Below, in pieces: positions 1 through 5,893 of a stretch of 13,674 nucleotides of DNA. The translations under genes were made by a program, and so were the position numbers. The DNA is taken from assembly GCA_002787295.1 (NCBI GenBank), contig PCWJ01000049.1, positions 1 through 13,674 on the forward strand, given 5' to 3'. Position 1 is the first letter of the stretch. The number at the start of each line of letters is the position of its first letter. The stretch comes from Candidatus Nealsonbacteria bacterium CG11_big_fil_rev_8_21_14_0_20_37_68. GTDB lineage: Bacteria; Patescibacteriota; Minisyncoccia; Minisyncoccales; GCA-002782225. The notes under the pieces were generated by a model. That model ran no database searches, was not told where the DNA came from, and saw nothing but the letters and a program-made list of their open reading frames with translations.

Positions 1-896
1 AGTTTATTTAAGGAATAACCATTATAAGGTTCTGCCTCGCTTCGCTCGGCAGAACCTTGATTCGCTAATGTATAATCATATAATCTTGAATTAAGAACCT
101 GCTTGCTTCGCATATTCTTGATTTTAGATATAAAAATCTTTCTAAAATATCTTAGCCAAAAGTCTAAAACCTCGCTTAATTTTTGCGGGTCTTTACTCAA
201 ATTTTTTGCATATTGAAAACGGAAAAACAAATCAGACCTCATTAATTTAACAATATCCAAAATTCTCTCTTTTTGATCTTCTAACCTCCGGGGGTCGGAA
301 AGAAAATCTAAAATCTGACCCGGTCTGCCATCATAAAAGTCCATAATTTCATTTATGGTTTCCTGCGCGATGCCTTGATTTTGAAGATATTTTTTGAGGT
401 CGTCCTCGGATACCTTATAAAATTTAATAATCTGAGTTCGAGAAAGAATGGTAGGTAATAACATCCGGGGGCAAGGGGTAATTAAAACAAAAATGGCCCG
501 ACCCCTTGGTTCTTCTAAGAGTTTTAAAAACGAACTTTGGGCCTCGGTATTCATGCAATGAGCTTCGTCTATTATGGCTACCTTAAATGGAGCCGAATAA
601 GAACAGAGATTAAAATAAGAGTTCAGTTTTCTAATTTGAGAAATTTGAATTTGTTTACCCTCCAAAGTTTTATCAAGCAAAGACCTTCCTTTGGGTTCTA
701 TTAAAGTTAAATCAGGGTGAATTCCTTTTTCAATAGTTTTACGGTTTTCGGGTCCAAAAAGCAGTTTTACGAACTCAATAGCTACCCTTCTTTTTCCTAC
801 CTGGTCAGGTCCCGAAAATAAAAAAGCATGAGGAATTTCCCTCATTTCTGCCAAATTTTTAAGATATTGCCATTGGAATTGATGACCAATTAACAT
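1..896 (-). CDS. holB: DNA polymerase III delta' subunit, 3' end outside window
   Basis: Clamp-loader subunit that helps place the sliding clamp on DNA. No stop is reached: 298 codons run from ATG at 894-896 to the window edge. Visible motifs are a Walker A-like GPDQVGKR (residues 29-36), a Walker B/DEAH stretch IIDEAHCMN (108-116), AQSSFLKLLEEP (119-130, typical of delta'/gamma) and the sensor-type ILSRTQ (150-155), where most relatives have SRC. The four-cysteine zinc module usual between Walker A and B is absent. Residues from about 263 onward (RSKQVLNSRL and following) are encoded by a hairpin/promoter repeat that also occurs in intergenic regions, so the C-terminal collar domain is interrupted, replaced or extended by repeat-derived sequence. 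No Shine-Dalgarno is seen; a hairpin at 902-937 sits just upstream of the start. The family assignment is firm; the true C-terminus is unknown. Confidence 0.9.
   Translation of the reverse strand, partial: MLIGHQFQWQYLKNLAEMREIPHAFLFSGPDQVGKRRVAIEFVKLLFGPENRKTIEKGIHPDLTLIEPKGRSLLDKTLEGKQIQISQIRKLNSYFNLCSYSAPFKVAIIDEAHCMNTEAQSSFLKLLEEPRGRAIFVLITPCPRMLLPTILSRTQIIKFYKVSEDDLKKYLQNQGIAQETINEIMDFYDGRPGQILDFLSDPRRLEDQKERILDIVKLMRSDLFFRFQYAKNLSKDPQKLSEVLDFWLRYFRKIFISKIKNMRSKQVLNSRLYDYTLANQGSAERSEAEPYNGYSLNK
26..110 (+). repeat. Hairpin/promoter repeat, copy A, inside holB
   Basis: Perfect 11-bp stem (26-36 with 48-58), then TTGATT (57-62), a 16-bp spacer, TATAAT (79-84) and CTTGAATT (85-92). After this a second, incomplete hairpin arm (93-110) follows. 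Orientation is plus, antisense to holB. The same layout occurs at 5829-5893, 7960-8154 (three units) and 10577-10637. Here the stem is AAGGTTCTGCC where others have AAGAACCTGC or AAGAGCCTGC, so pairing is kept while sequence changes. The holB frame stays open through it. Confidence 0.85.
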
Positions 897-901
897 AGGG
901 T

Positions 902-937
902 GGGAAACTCGAAAGAATTAAGCGAAGCAAGTTTCCC
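902..937 (-). promoter_or_regulatory. Hairpin just upstream of the holB start
   Basis: Positions 902-909 (GGGAAACT) pair with 930-937 (AGTTTCCC) around a 20-nt loop containing AGCGAAGC. It ends six bases before the holB ATG. The right arm overlaps the outer stem of structured element copy 1 (927-936), so the two foldings exclude one another. Whether this matters for holB expression is unknown. Confidence 0.5.
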
Positions 938-1081
938 GAGGAGAGCATTACGGAACCAGCCGCCAGAAAAAGTATTGTCTTTTAGTAAGAATCACTGAGT
1001 GCTGGCGCGCAATAGCCCGCAGCCGAAGATAAACTTTATATTGCCACTTGGCTGACGCCGTGCTCTCCGAGGAAGACTTGC
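927..1081 (+). ncRNA. Structured intergenic element, copy 1 (candidate RNA)
   Basis: Fills most of the 196-bp gap between mreB and holB. Core 940-1068: closing stem GGAGAGCA (940-947) with TGCTCTCC (1061-1068); second stem CCAGC (956-960) with GCTGG (1001-1005); third stem CAGCC (1020-1024) with GGCTG (1050-1054), giving a three-way junction. An outer stem pairs 927-936 with 1071-1081 with one bulged G. Single-stranded blocks shared with copy 2 (8166-8369) are CCAGAAAAAGT, AATAG, AGATAAA and GGCTGACGCCG. I recognise no known riboswitch, ribozyme or housekeeping RNA in it. Plus strand is preferred because the G-U pairs in copy 2 work only on that strand. No clear promoter is seen, and a DNA-level role (MITE-like element) is possible. 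Confidence 0.55.
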
Positions 1082-1092
1082 TGAGCACTAAT

Positions 1093-2100
1093 TTATTTTT
1101 TTGACATTATGCTCTTTTTGTAAAGTTCCAAATTTTCCAGCACCACTCCTGTACCCTTAGCTACGCAAAACATGGGCTCTTCGGCTACATAACATGGGAC
1201 GCCGGTAGATTTAGCAATTAGTTTATCAATATTTTTAAGAAGCGCCCCGCCGCCAGAAAGAACTATTCCTTTATCCATTATGTCTGCCGAAAGTTCGGCA
1301 GGGGTGGTCCTTAATACCTGTCTAATGACTTGAATGATTTCCTGGAGTACCTCAGAAATTGCCTCACAAATTTCGTTAGATGAAATTTTGATATTTCGAG
1401 GAAGCCCGCTAATTAAATCTCTCCCCCGAATCTCCAAAATCTTGGGTTCTCGCTCGGATATTGCAGTTCCTATTTTTATTTTTATTTCTTCAGCAGTTTT
1501 CTCTCCAACTGCTAAATTATGTTTTTTCTTGATGAAATCAGATATGGCTGTATCCATTTTATCGCCGGCCATCCTTAATGAACCTGAAGTAACAATTCCC
1601 CCCAAAGAAATTACTGCCACCTCGGAAGTCCCTCCGCCAATGTCAACAATTAAATTACCTGAGCAAGAATTAATAGGAATTCCTGCTCCAATCGCAGCTA
1701 AAATCGGTTCTTTGGCGACAAAAACTTGCTTTGCCCCTGCCCCCAACCCAGCTTCGATCACCGCCCTCTTTTCGGTAGAAGTGATACCGGCCGGAATAGA
1801 AATCATTAATTCCGGTTTAAAAAATTGAAAGGGTGAAATTATTTTTTTTAGAAAATAAGATATCATTGCCTGAGTTACTCTAAAATCAGCAATCACCCCA
1901 TCTCGAAGGGGTCGATAAATCCTGATGGTATCAGGGGTACGACCGATCATTTCTTTAGCTTCCTCCCCTACCGCCAAAATCTTATTTTCATCCAGAGAAA
2001 CCGCCACCACTGATGGTTCTTGTAAAACTATTCCTTTTTTGGGAACAAATACCACCGAGTTACAAGTTCCGAGATCGATACCAATTTTTTTTATAAACAT
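1093..2100 (-). CDS. mreB: Rod-shape determining protein MreB
   Basis: Bacterial actin homologue that polymerises under the inner membrane and guides side-wall peptidoglycan synthesis. It has 335 residues, the usual length. The actin/Hsp70 ATPase motifs are in place: phosphate-1 DLGTCNS (9-15), the VAKEP segment (128-132), phosphate-2 VDIGGGTSE (152-160) and the adenosine motif IVLSGGGALLKN (279-290). The start is ATG at 2098-2100 with no Shine-Dalgarno in the A+T-rich 36-bp spacer after murA. murA, mreB and probably the MFS gene are co-directional and closely spaced, so a cell-envelope transcription unit is likely. It stops at TAA, followed by structured element copy 1. Confidence 0.96.
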   Translation of the reverse strand: MFIKKIGIDLGTCNSVVFVPKKGIVLQEPSVVAVSLDENKILAVGEEAKEMIGRTPDTIRIYRPLRDGVIADFRVTQAMISYFLKKIISPFQFFKPELMISIPAGITSTEKRAVIEAGLGAGAKQVFVAKEPILAAIGAGIPINSCSGNLIVDIGGGTSEVAVISLGGIVTSGSLRMAGDKMDTAISDFIKKKHNLAVGEKTAEEIKIKIGTAISEREPKILEIRGRDLISGLPRNIKISSNEICEAISEVLQEIIQVIRQVLRTTPAELSADIMDKGIVLSGGGALLKNIDKLIAKSTGVPCYVAEEPMFCVAKGTGVVLENLELYKKSIMSKK

Positions 2101-2136
2101 ATTGAAAATTGAAAATTTTAAATTAATAAATCAATT
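2101..2136. repeat. Small A+T-rich foldback between murA and mreB
   Basis: The word ATTGAAA is repeated at 2101-2115 and followed by its approximate complement (TTTTAAATT ... CAATTTT). It is a small, low-complexity version of the foldback spacers in the ribosomal block. It carries no Shine-Dalgarno for mreB. Confidence 0.4.
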
Positions 2137-3417
2137 TTAATCTTTAACTCTTTTAATGTCTGCTCCTAACTTCTGAAGTTTTTGTTCAATTTTCTCATAT
2201 CCCCTATCTATTTGATAAACACCATTAATGACAGTCTTGCCTCGGGCAACCAACCCAGCAATAATAAGAGATACCCCCGATCTTAAATCATAACTGTTTA
2301 TTTCTGTTCCGTAAAGAGGGGTGGGACCGTTGATGATTGCCCGATGGGGGTCGGCAACGATAATTTTTGCTCCCATCTTATTAAGTTCCTCTAAATATTT
2401 TAACCTCCCCTCATAAAGCGGATCGTGAATTAAGGTTGAACCTTTTGCCTGGGTGGCTAAAACCCCGAAAGCAGATTGAAGATCGGTAGGAATGCCAGGA
2501 TAAATTAAGGTTTGAACCTTGTCCATCTTCAAGATACCCGTAGGTTTTTCAACCAAAATTGCGCCTTTTCTTCCTGACTTTATTATTTTAAAATCTAAAC
2601 CAAAATCTTTTAATTTTTCCAAAACCAATTCCAGATGAAGAGGATTAACGTTTTTAACCGTTACCCTTCCCTTGGTAGCAGCAGCTAAAATTATGTAGTT
2701 TCCTGCCTCCACCGGATCGTAAATAATGGCATGGGAAGCACCTTTTAATTTTTCTTTGCCAAAAATCTGGATATTATGAGAGCCCTCTCCTTTTATTTTT
2801 GCTCCCATTTTTTTTAAAAATAGAGCCAGGTCCTGAACATGGGGTTCGCAGGCAGCAATAGATATTTCTGTTTTTCCGGGAATTAAGCTGGAAGCCATTA
2901 ATGCGTTCTCGGTAGCGGTAACTGAAAACTCTTTTAAAATAACCCTGGCAGGCTTTAATCCTTTTTTGGCCTTGAAATGATACAAACTCTGCTCTTCGGA
3001 AACCTCTGCCCCCAGGGTTCTGAAAGCATTGAGGTGAACATCAATGGGTCTTGACCCTATTATGTCTCCTCCGGGTTTAGAGATTGTTACTTTTCCAAAC
3101 CTGGATATAAGCGGACCTATTAACAAAACTGAAGATCGCATTTTTTTAACTAATTCCGGCCTTATTTTTGAAGGATCGATGTTTTTGCAACTTATCTTTA
3201 TAGTTCTGGCTCCTCTCCAGATAATATCTGCTCCCAGCTCTTGCAAAATTTCTATCATTCGAAAAACATCCTCAACCAAAGGAAGATTAGCGATTTCGCA
3301 TTCCTTATCGGTAAGCAAAGTAGCGGCTAAAATAGGAGTCGCCGCATTTTTTGCTCCCCCAACCTCAATTTCTCCTTCTAAGGGTTTGCCGCCTTGAATT
3401 ATAAATTTCTCTGTCAT
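2137..3417 (-). CDS. murA: UDP-GlcNAc 1-carboxyvinyltransferase (MurA)
   Basis: First committed step of peptidoglycan synthesis: transfers enolpyruvyl from PEP to UDP-N-acetylglucosamine in the cytoplasm. It has 426 residues, near the usual 418-430. Seen: GGAKNAATPILAATLL (20-35) with the conserved Lys-Asn pair, MRSSVLLIGPL (93-103), the catalytic loop KPGGDIIGSRPIDVHL (114-129) and YPGIPTDLQ with the conserved Asp. The catalytic Cys of the loop (GGC in E. coli) is Asp118 here; the same change in mycobacteria and chlamydiae is known to keep activity and give fosfomycin resistance. Resistance here is an inference. Start ATG 3415-3417 without Shine-Dalgarno; 22 bp downstream of the broken MFS gene. 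Confidence 0.97.
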   Translation of the reverse strand: MTEKFIIQGGKPLEGEIEVGGAKNAATPILAATLLTDKECEIANLPLVEDVFRMIEILQELGADIIWRGARTIKISCKNIDPSKIRPELVKKMRSSVLLIGPLISRFGKVTISKPGGDIIGSRPIDVHLNAFRTLGAEVSEEQSLYHFKAKKGLKPARVILKEFSVTATENALMASSLIPGKTEISIAACEPHVQDLALFLKKMGAKIKGEGSHNIQIFGKEKLKGASHAIIYDPVEAGNYIILAAATKGRVTVKNVNPLHLELVLEKLKDFGLDFKIIKSGRKGAILVEKPTGILKMDKVQTLIYPGIPTDLQSAFGVLATQAKGSTLIHDPLYEGRLKYLEELNKMGAKIIVADPHRAIINGPTPLYGTEINSYDLRSGVSLIIAGLVARGKTVINGVYQIDRGYEKIEQKLQKLGADIKRVKD

Positions 3418-3439
3418 GCTAATTTATCTTACTTTAAAA

Positions 3440-4624
3440 TTACCTTTTTGGCAATCTTCTCCCTAAAACCACAGTAAGTAAGACAAATACTCCTCCTACA
3501 ATAAATAGAAGATTATACCCTAAAAAAGCAATGGTCAATCCAGAAATTAAAGATCCTAAAGCCGTGCCTAAAGGAGCAAAAATAGTATCGATGGCACCCG
3601 CTTCCTCTGGATATTTTTTGAGCTCGCGATTGACCAATCCCGACCTCCCGGAATCGGCCATTAAAGCACCAACTGCTCGGCCAATATTTATTAGCAAAAC
3701 GCTGAAAAAATTTAAAAGGGGTGCAGCTATGCCTAAAATAATAGTTAATAATCCTGCTACCATCCCTCCTTGAAAAATATTTTTAAAACTTTGCTGTTCA
3801 CCAATTCTTCTAATAACCCACAAAGAAACCGGTAAAAAGGCCAAAGAAAATAGAGCGCAAAAAATCAGAATGAAGTTTTGTGACCAAGCTAACTCAGTTT
3901 TCAAAAATAAAACAAAGAAAGCTCGATAAAATCCGCCCAAAAGCAACACCGCAAAAGAGACCGAGATTAAACAGAGAACAGTTCTCTGTTTTAATTTTTG
4001 GAAGACGCCTCCATAGTTTTGTTGAAGGTTTTTAAAATTAAAATCATGGTCTGGCAAAACTTTAGCCGGCTTTCTTAATTTCACAAAACAGAAAACAGCA
4101 TTAAAAAAATGGATGGTTAAACTTAAAATAAAAACCCCAAAAAAGTTAAATTGTCAAATAAAAAAAGCTCCAATAGCTGGAGCAATTGCTTCAGCGTAAA
4201 AGGGAGCGGTATAGAACCAAGCAAATGACCTAGAAGGATTTTCCAAGGTTGAGCCCATTAAAATAGCTCGGGATGAAACAAAGAATAAAGCAGCGGAAAT
4301 TCCTAAAATTACTTGCCAAAAATAAAACAAAGCGGGATTTTGAATTAAAATCATCCCTAAAGAATAAAGAGCGTAACCTGCAATTCCTAAACCAGCTAAG
4401 ATAGCAGGATTTATTTTATGGTTGAAAAAACCGACCAAAGGAGCAAAAAAAGCAATGGGCAGGTAAATTAAAAGATAAGTATAGCCAACTTCCGGCAGCG
4501 ACATTCCTCTGGCTACCAAAAAAAGAGGAAAATATAGAGAAAAAAGCTTATAGCCAAACATTAAAAAGAAATGCGAAATCGTCGCATCTCTGGTAATTTT
4601 CTCAATTTTCGGGAAAAGAGACAT
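3440..4624 (-). pseudogene. MFS transporter broken by an in-frame TGA
   Basis: A Major Facilitator Superfamily-like membrane protein of 394 codons from ATG 4622-4624 to TAA 3440-3442, interrupted only by TGA at 4154-4156 (codon 157). Both halves are in the same frame, and the 23 codons after the TGA (QFNFFGVFILSLTIHFF...) still read as a hydrophobic membrane segment, so the whole spans about 12 helices, normal for the family. The interruption falls at the end of helix 5. The C-terminal half could restart at GTG 4082-4084 in the helix 6-7 loop, but has no Shine-Dalgarno. A TTG at 4640-4642 would add six residues to the N-terminus. Substrate is unknown. Either a recent nonsense mutation, a sequencing error, or readthrough; lineage-wide UGA recoding is unlikely because rplM ends in TGA. 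Confidence 0.8.
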
Positions 4625-4639
4625 ATTAAAATATTGTAA

Positions 4640-4675
4640 CAAAGAAAAAGGCGCTCGCCGTAGGCGAGCGCCTTT
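4640..4675 (-). terminator. Rho-independent terminator after the TPR gene
   Basis: Perfect 13-bp G+C-rich stem, 4647-4659 with 4663-4675, three-base loop. Read on the minus strand the stem runs into TTTTTCTTT. It lies 18 bp after the TPR stop and directly before the MFS gene, so it closes the zinc-ribbon/TPR unit. Confidence 0.88.
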
Positions 4676-4693
4676 ACTTTCAATATTAGAGAT

Positions 4694-5338
4694 TTAGAGA
4701 TTTAGTAACTTTTTCTCCACTCCTTCGATGTGAAATTTAGCACTTTGGACAGTCTCTTTTTCGAAGTCCTTATAAAGACCGATGGCTGCAGCGTAATCAT
4801 TCTTTGCTTCTTCTGTCCGGCCCAATTCCTTTAGAGCATCGGCTCGATTATGCTTACCGTGGCCGGCTGTCCGGTAATCTTTTCGGTATAAGGCAGTCTC
4901 ATATACTTTCTCGCAAACCTTCACACTTTCTTCAAAGTTCTTTGCCCAACGGCAGAGAATACTCCGGGTATTCCAGACCGATGGTTCGTCCGGAAACCCC
5001 TGGACAGCTTGATCACTTACCCGCCAAGCCTCGTTTCTATCGCCTAAAATCCAAAGACTCAAAGGCAAACCATTAAAAATTGAAAGCTTCTTTTTCGCAT
5101 CAGAGGTTTCCCTTGAGGCAACGTCAAACATATTTCGCGAAAGTCGAAGTGCTTCCATCTTTTCCTCTTCCGGGCCTTTTATGCCTATATAATAGAAACA
5201 CCATCCCTTAAGTCGCAAAGCCTCAGCAATGTCTTCGGTTTTCGTAAGATCAGAAAGACTTTCATTGAGTAAGGTAACCGCTTCTTGCCATTTTCCATCG
5301 TTGTACAATTTTTGAGCTTTTTCTAAAACTTCTGCCAT
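4694..5338 (-). CDS. TPR-repeat protein, function unknown
   Basis: A soluble 214-residue, largely helical protein with tetratricopeptide-type repeats. Clear units: residues 3-30 (AQKLYNDGKWQEAVTLL), about 40-75, 88-115 (LWILGDRNEAWRVSDQAVQG), 118-148 (FEESVKVCEKVYETA) and 155-190 (ADALKELGRTEEAKNDYAAA). TPRs act as protein-protein scaffolds, so the partner may be the zinc-ribbon protein encoded just upstream. It has no signal peptide or membrane segment. ATG 5336-5338 is preceded by AAGGAGGTGA at ideal spacing, one of only two canonical Shine-Dalgarno sites in the window. Base composition looks richer in G+C than its neighbours (29 of 60 in 4861-4920). With its own promoter and terminator, this suggests horizontal acquisition. 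Confidence 0.8.
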   Translation of the reverse strand: MAEVLEKAQKLYNDGKWQEAVTLLNESLSDLTKTEDIAEALRLKGWCFYYIGIKGPEEEKMEALRLSRNMFDVASRETSDAKKKLSIFNGLPLSLWILGDRNEAWRVSDQAVQGFPDEPSVWNTRSILCRWAKNFEESVKVCEKVYETALYRKDYRTAGHGKHNRADALKELGRTEEAKNDYAAAIGLYKDFEKETVQSAKFHIEGVEKKLLNL

Positions 5339-5356
5339 CTTGTCACCTCCTTTTTA

Positions 5357-5665
5357 TTATAATCCGCCTATGGTTTTAATAAATTTATGACCGCAATTTC
5401 TACATTCATAATCTAACCAAAGCTTATCATTTATGAAGTCTCTCCATGAGTCCCCCACAAGACCGTCTTCATCCGGAGTTCGTGTAGCCCCAACTAAGAC
5501 CGCTGTCTCCTCTCCGCACTTTTCGCATTTTATCCTCTCTTCAATCCTCTCTTCAATTGTAGATGAAAGAAATTGGTGACACTTTCTACAAGACTTATTA
5601 ATATATTTATTTTCTATGACTTCGTCTACTTCCACGTAACATCGACACCTCGGACACCATTCCAT
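5357..5665 (-). CDS. Small zinc-ribbon protein, function unknown
   Basis: A 102-residue protein with four CX2C knuckles: CPRC (4-7), CRKC (about 26-29), CEKC (47-50) and CRNC (about 89-92), consistent with two zinc ribbons. The region between carries an acidic TPDEDGLVGDSW stretch. A 12-bp direct DNA repeat gives the duplicated IEER (about 38-45). I do not recognise the family; zinc ribbons often bind nucleic acid or other proteins. ATG 5663-5665 has AAAGGAGG six bases upstream. The stop is 18 bp from the TPR start, and the intervening DNA is that gene's ribosome binding site, so the two are surely co-transcribed. The leader is unusually long (about 110 nt) and carries a start-stop mini-ORF and a palindrome. 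Confidence 0.75.
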   Translation of the reverse strand: MEWCPRCRCYVEVDEVIENKYINKSCRKCHQFLSSTIEERIEERIKCEKCGEETAVLVGATRTPDEDGLVGDSWRDFINDKLWLDYECRNCGHKFIKTIGGL

Positions 5666-5727
5666 ATTTTCCTCCTTTCTAAAGAGCTTATCCCATAATC
5701 TACCAGCGAGTATTTCGACCCTTTTTC

Positions 5728-5742
5728 AGTTGTTAAACAACT
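5728..5742. promoter_or_regulatory. 15-bp palindrome in the zinc-ribbon/TPR leader
   Basis: AGTTGTT-A-AACAACT is a perfect inverted repeat, placed downstream of the predicted transcription start and directly after the start-stop codon pair. It could be an operator for a dimeric repressor or a small RNA hairpin. There is no T-run on the minus strand, so it is not a standard terminator. Confidence 0.45.
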
Positions 5743-5761
5743 TTACATTTTTGTTCTCCTC
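5743..5761 (-). promoter_or_regulatory. Start-stop mini-ORF (ATG TAA) with Shine-Dalgarno
   Basis: On the minus strand GAGGAG (5756-5761) is followed by seven bases and then ATG (5746-5748) directly joined to TAA (5743-5745). A ribosome starting here would begin and terminate at once. It lies in the leader of the zinc-ribbon gene, between the promoter and the coding start. Confidence 0.45.
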
Positions 5762-5782
5762 TTTATTTTGACCCAATGAGGC

Positions 5783-5811
5783 ATCTTAGCAAATTGATTT
5801 AAATTTGTCAA
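5783..5811 (-). promoter_or_regulatory. Sigma70-type promoter of the zinc-ribbon/TPR operon
   Basis: Minus strand: perfect -35 TTGACA (5806-5811), 17-bp spacer, -10 TAAGAT (5783-5788). Transcription would start near 5776 and give a leader of about 110 nt. It overlaps the plus-strand promoter at 5794-5822. Confidence 0.7.
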
Positions 5812-5822
5812 ATGGCTATGAT
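5794..5822 (+). promoter_or_regulatory. Sigma70-type promoter towards the PEGA gene
   Basis: Plus strand: -35 TTGATT (5794-5799), 17-bp spacer, -10 TATGAT (5817-5822). The expected start, about 5829, coincides with the first base of repeat copy B, so the transcript would open with its hairpin. It shares about 18 bp with the divergent promoter, so the two probably interfere with each other. Confidence 0.55.
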
Positions 5823-5828
5823 AAAAGT

Positions 5829-5893
5829 AAGAACCTGCTCGCTTTACTCGCAGGTTCTTGATTCGCTAAGGTATGAACATATAATCTTGAATT
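5829..5893 (+). repeat. Hairpin/promoter repeat, copy B, abutting the PEGA ATG
   Basis: Stem AAGAACCTGC (5829-5838) with GCAGGTTCTT (5850-5859), then TTGATT (5858-5863), 16 bp, TATAAT (5880-5885) and CTTGAATT ending at 5893. The next base begins the PEGA ATG. A transcript started from this -10 would have essentially no leader. Confidence 0.88.

Noticed and set aside
4154..4156. UGA recoded as Gly or Trp (as in Gracilibacteria/Absconditabacteria) would repair the MFS gene.
   Set aside because: rplM ends with TGA in a classic ATGA overlap with rpsI, at the expected end of a short L13. No other gene in the window contains an in-frame TGA, whereas a recoded genome should show several.
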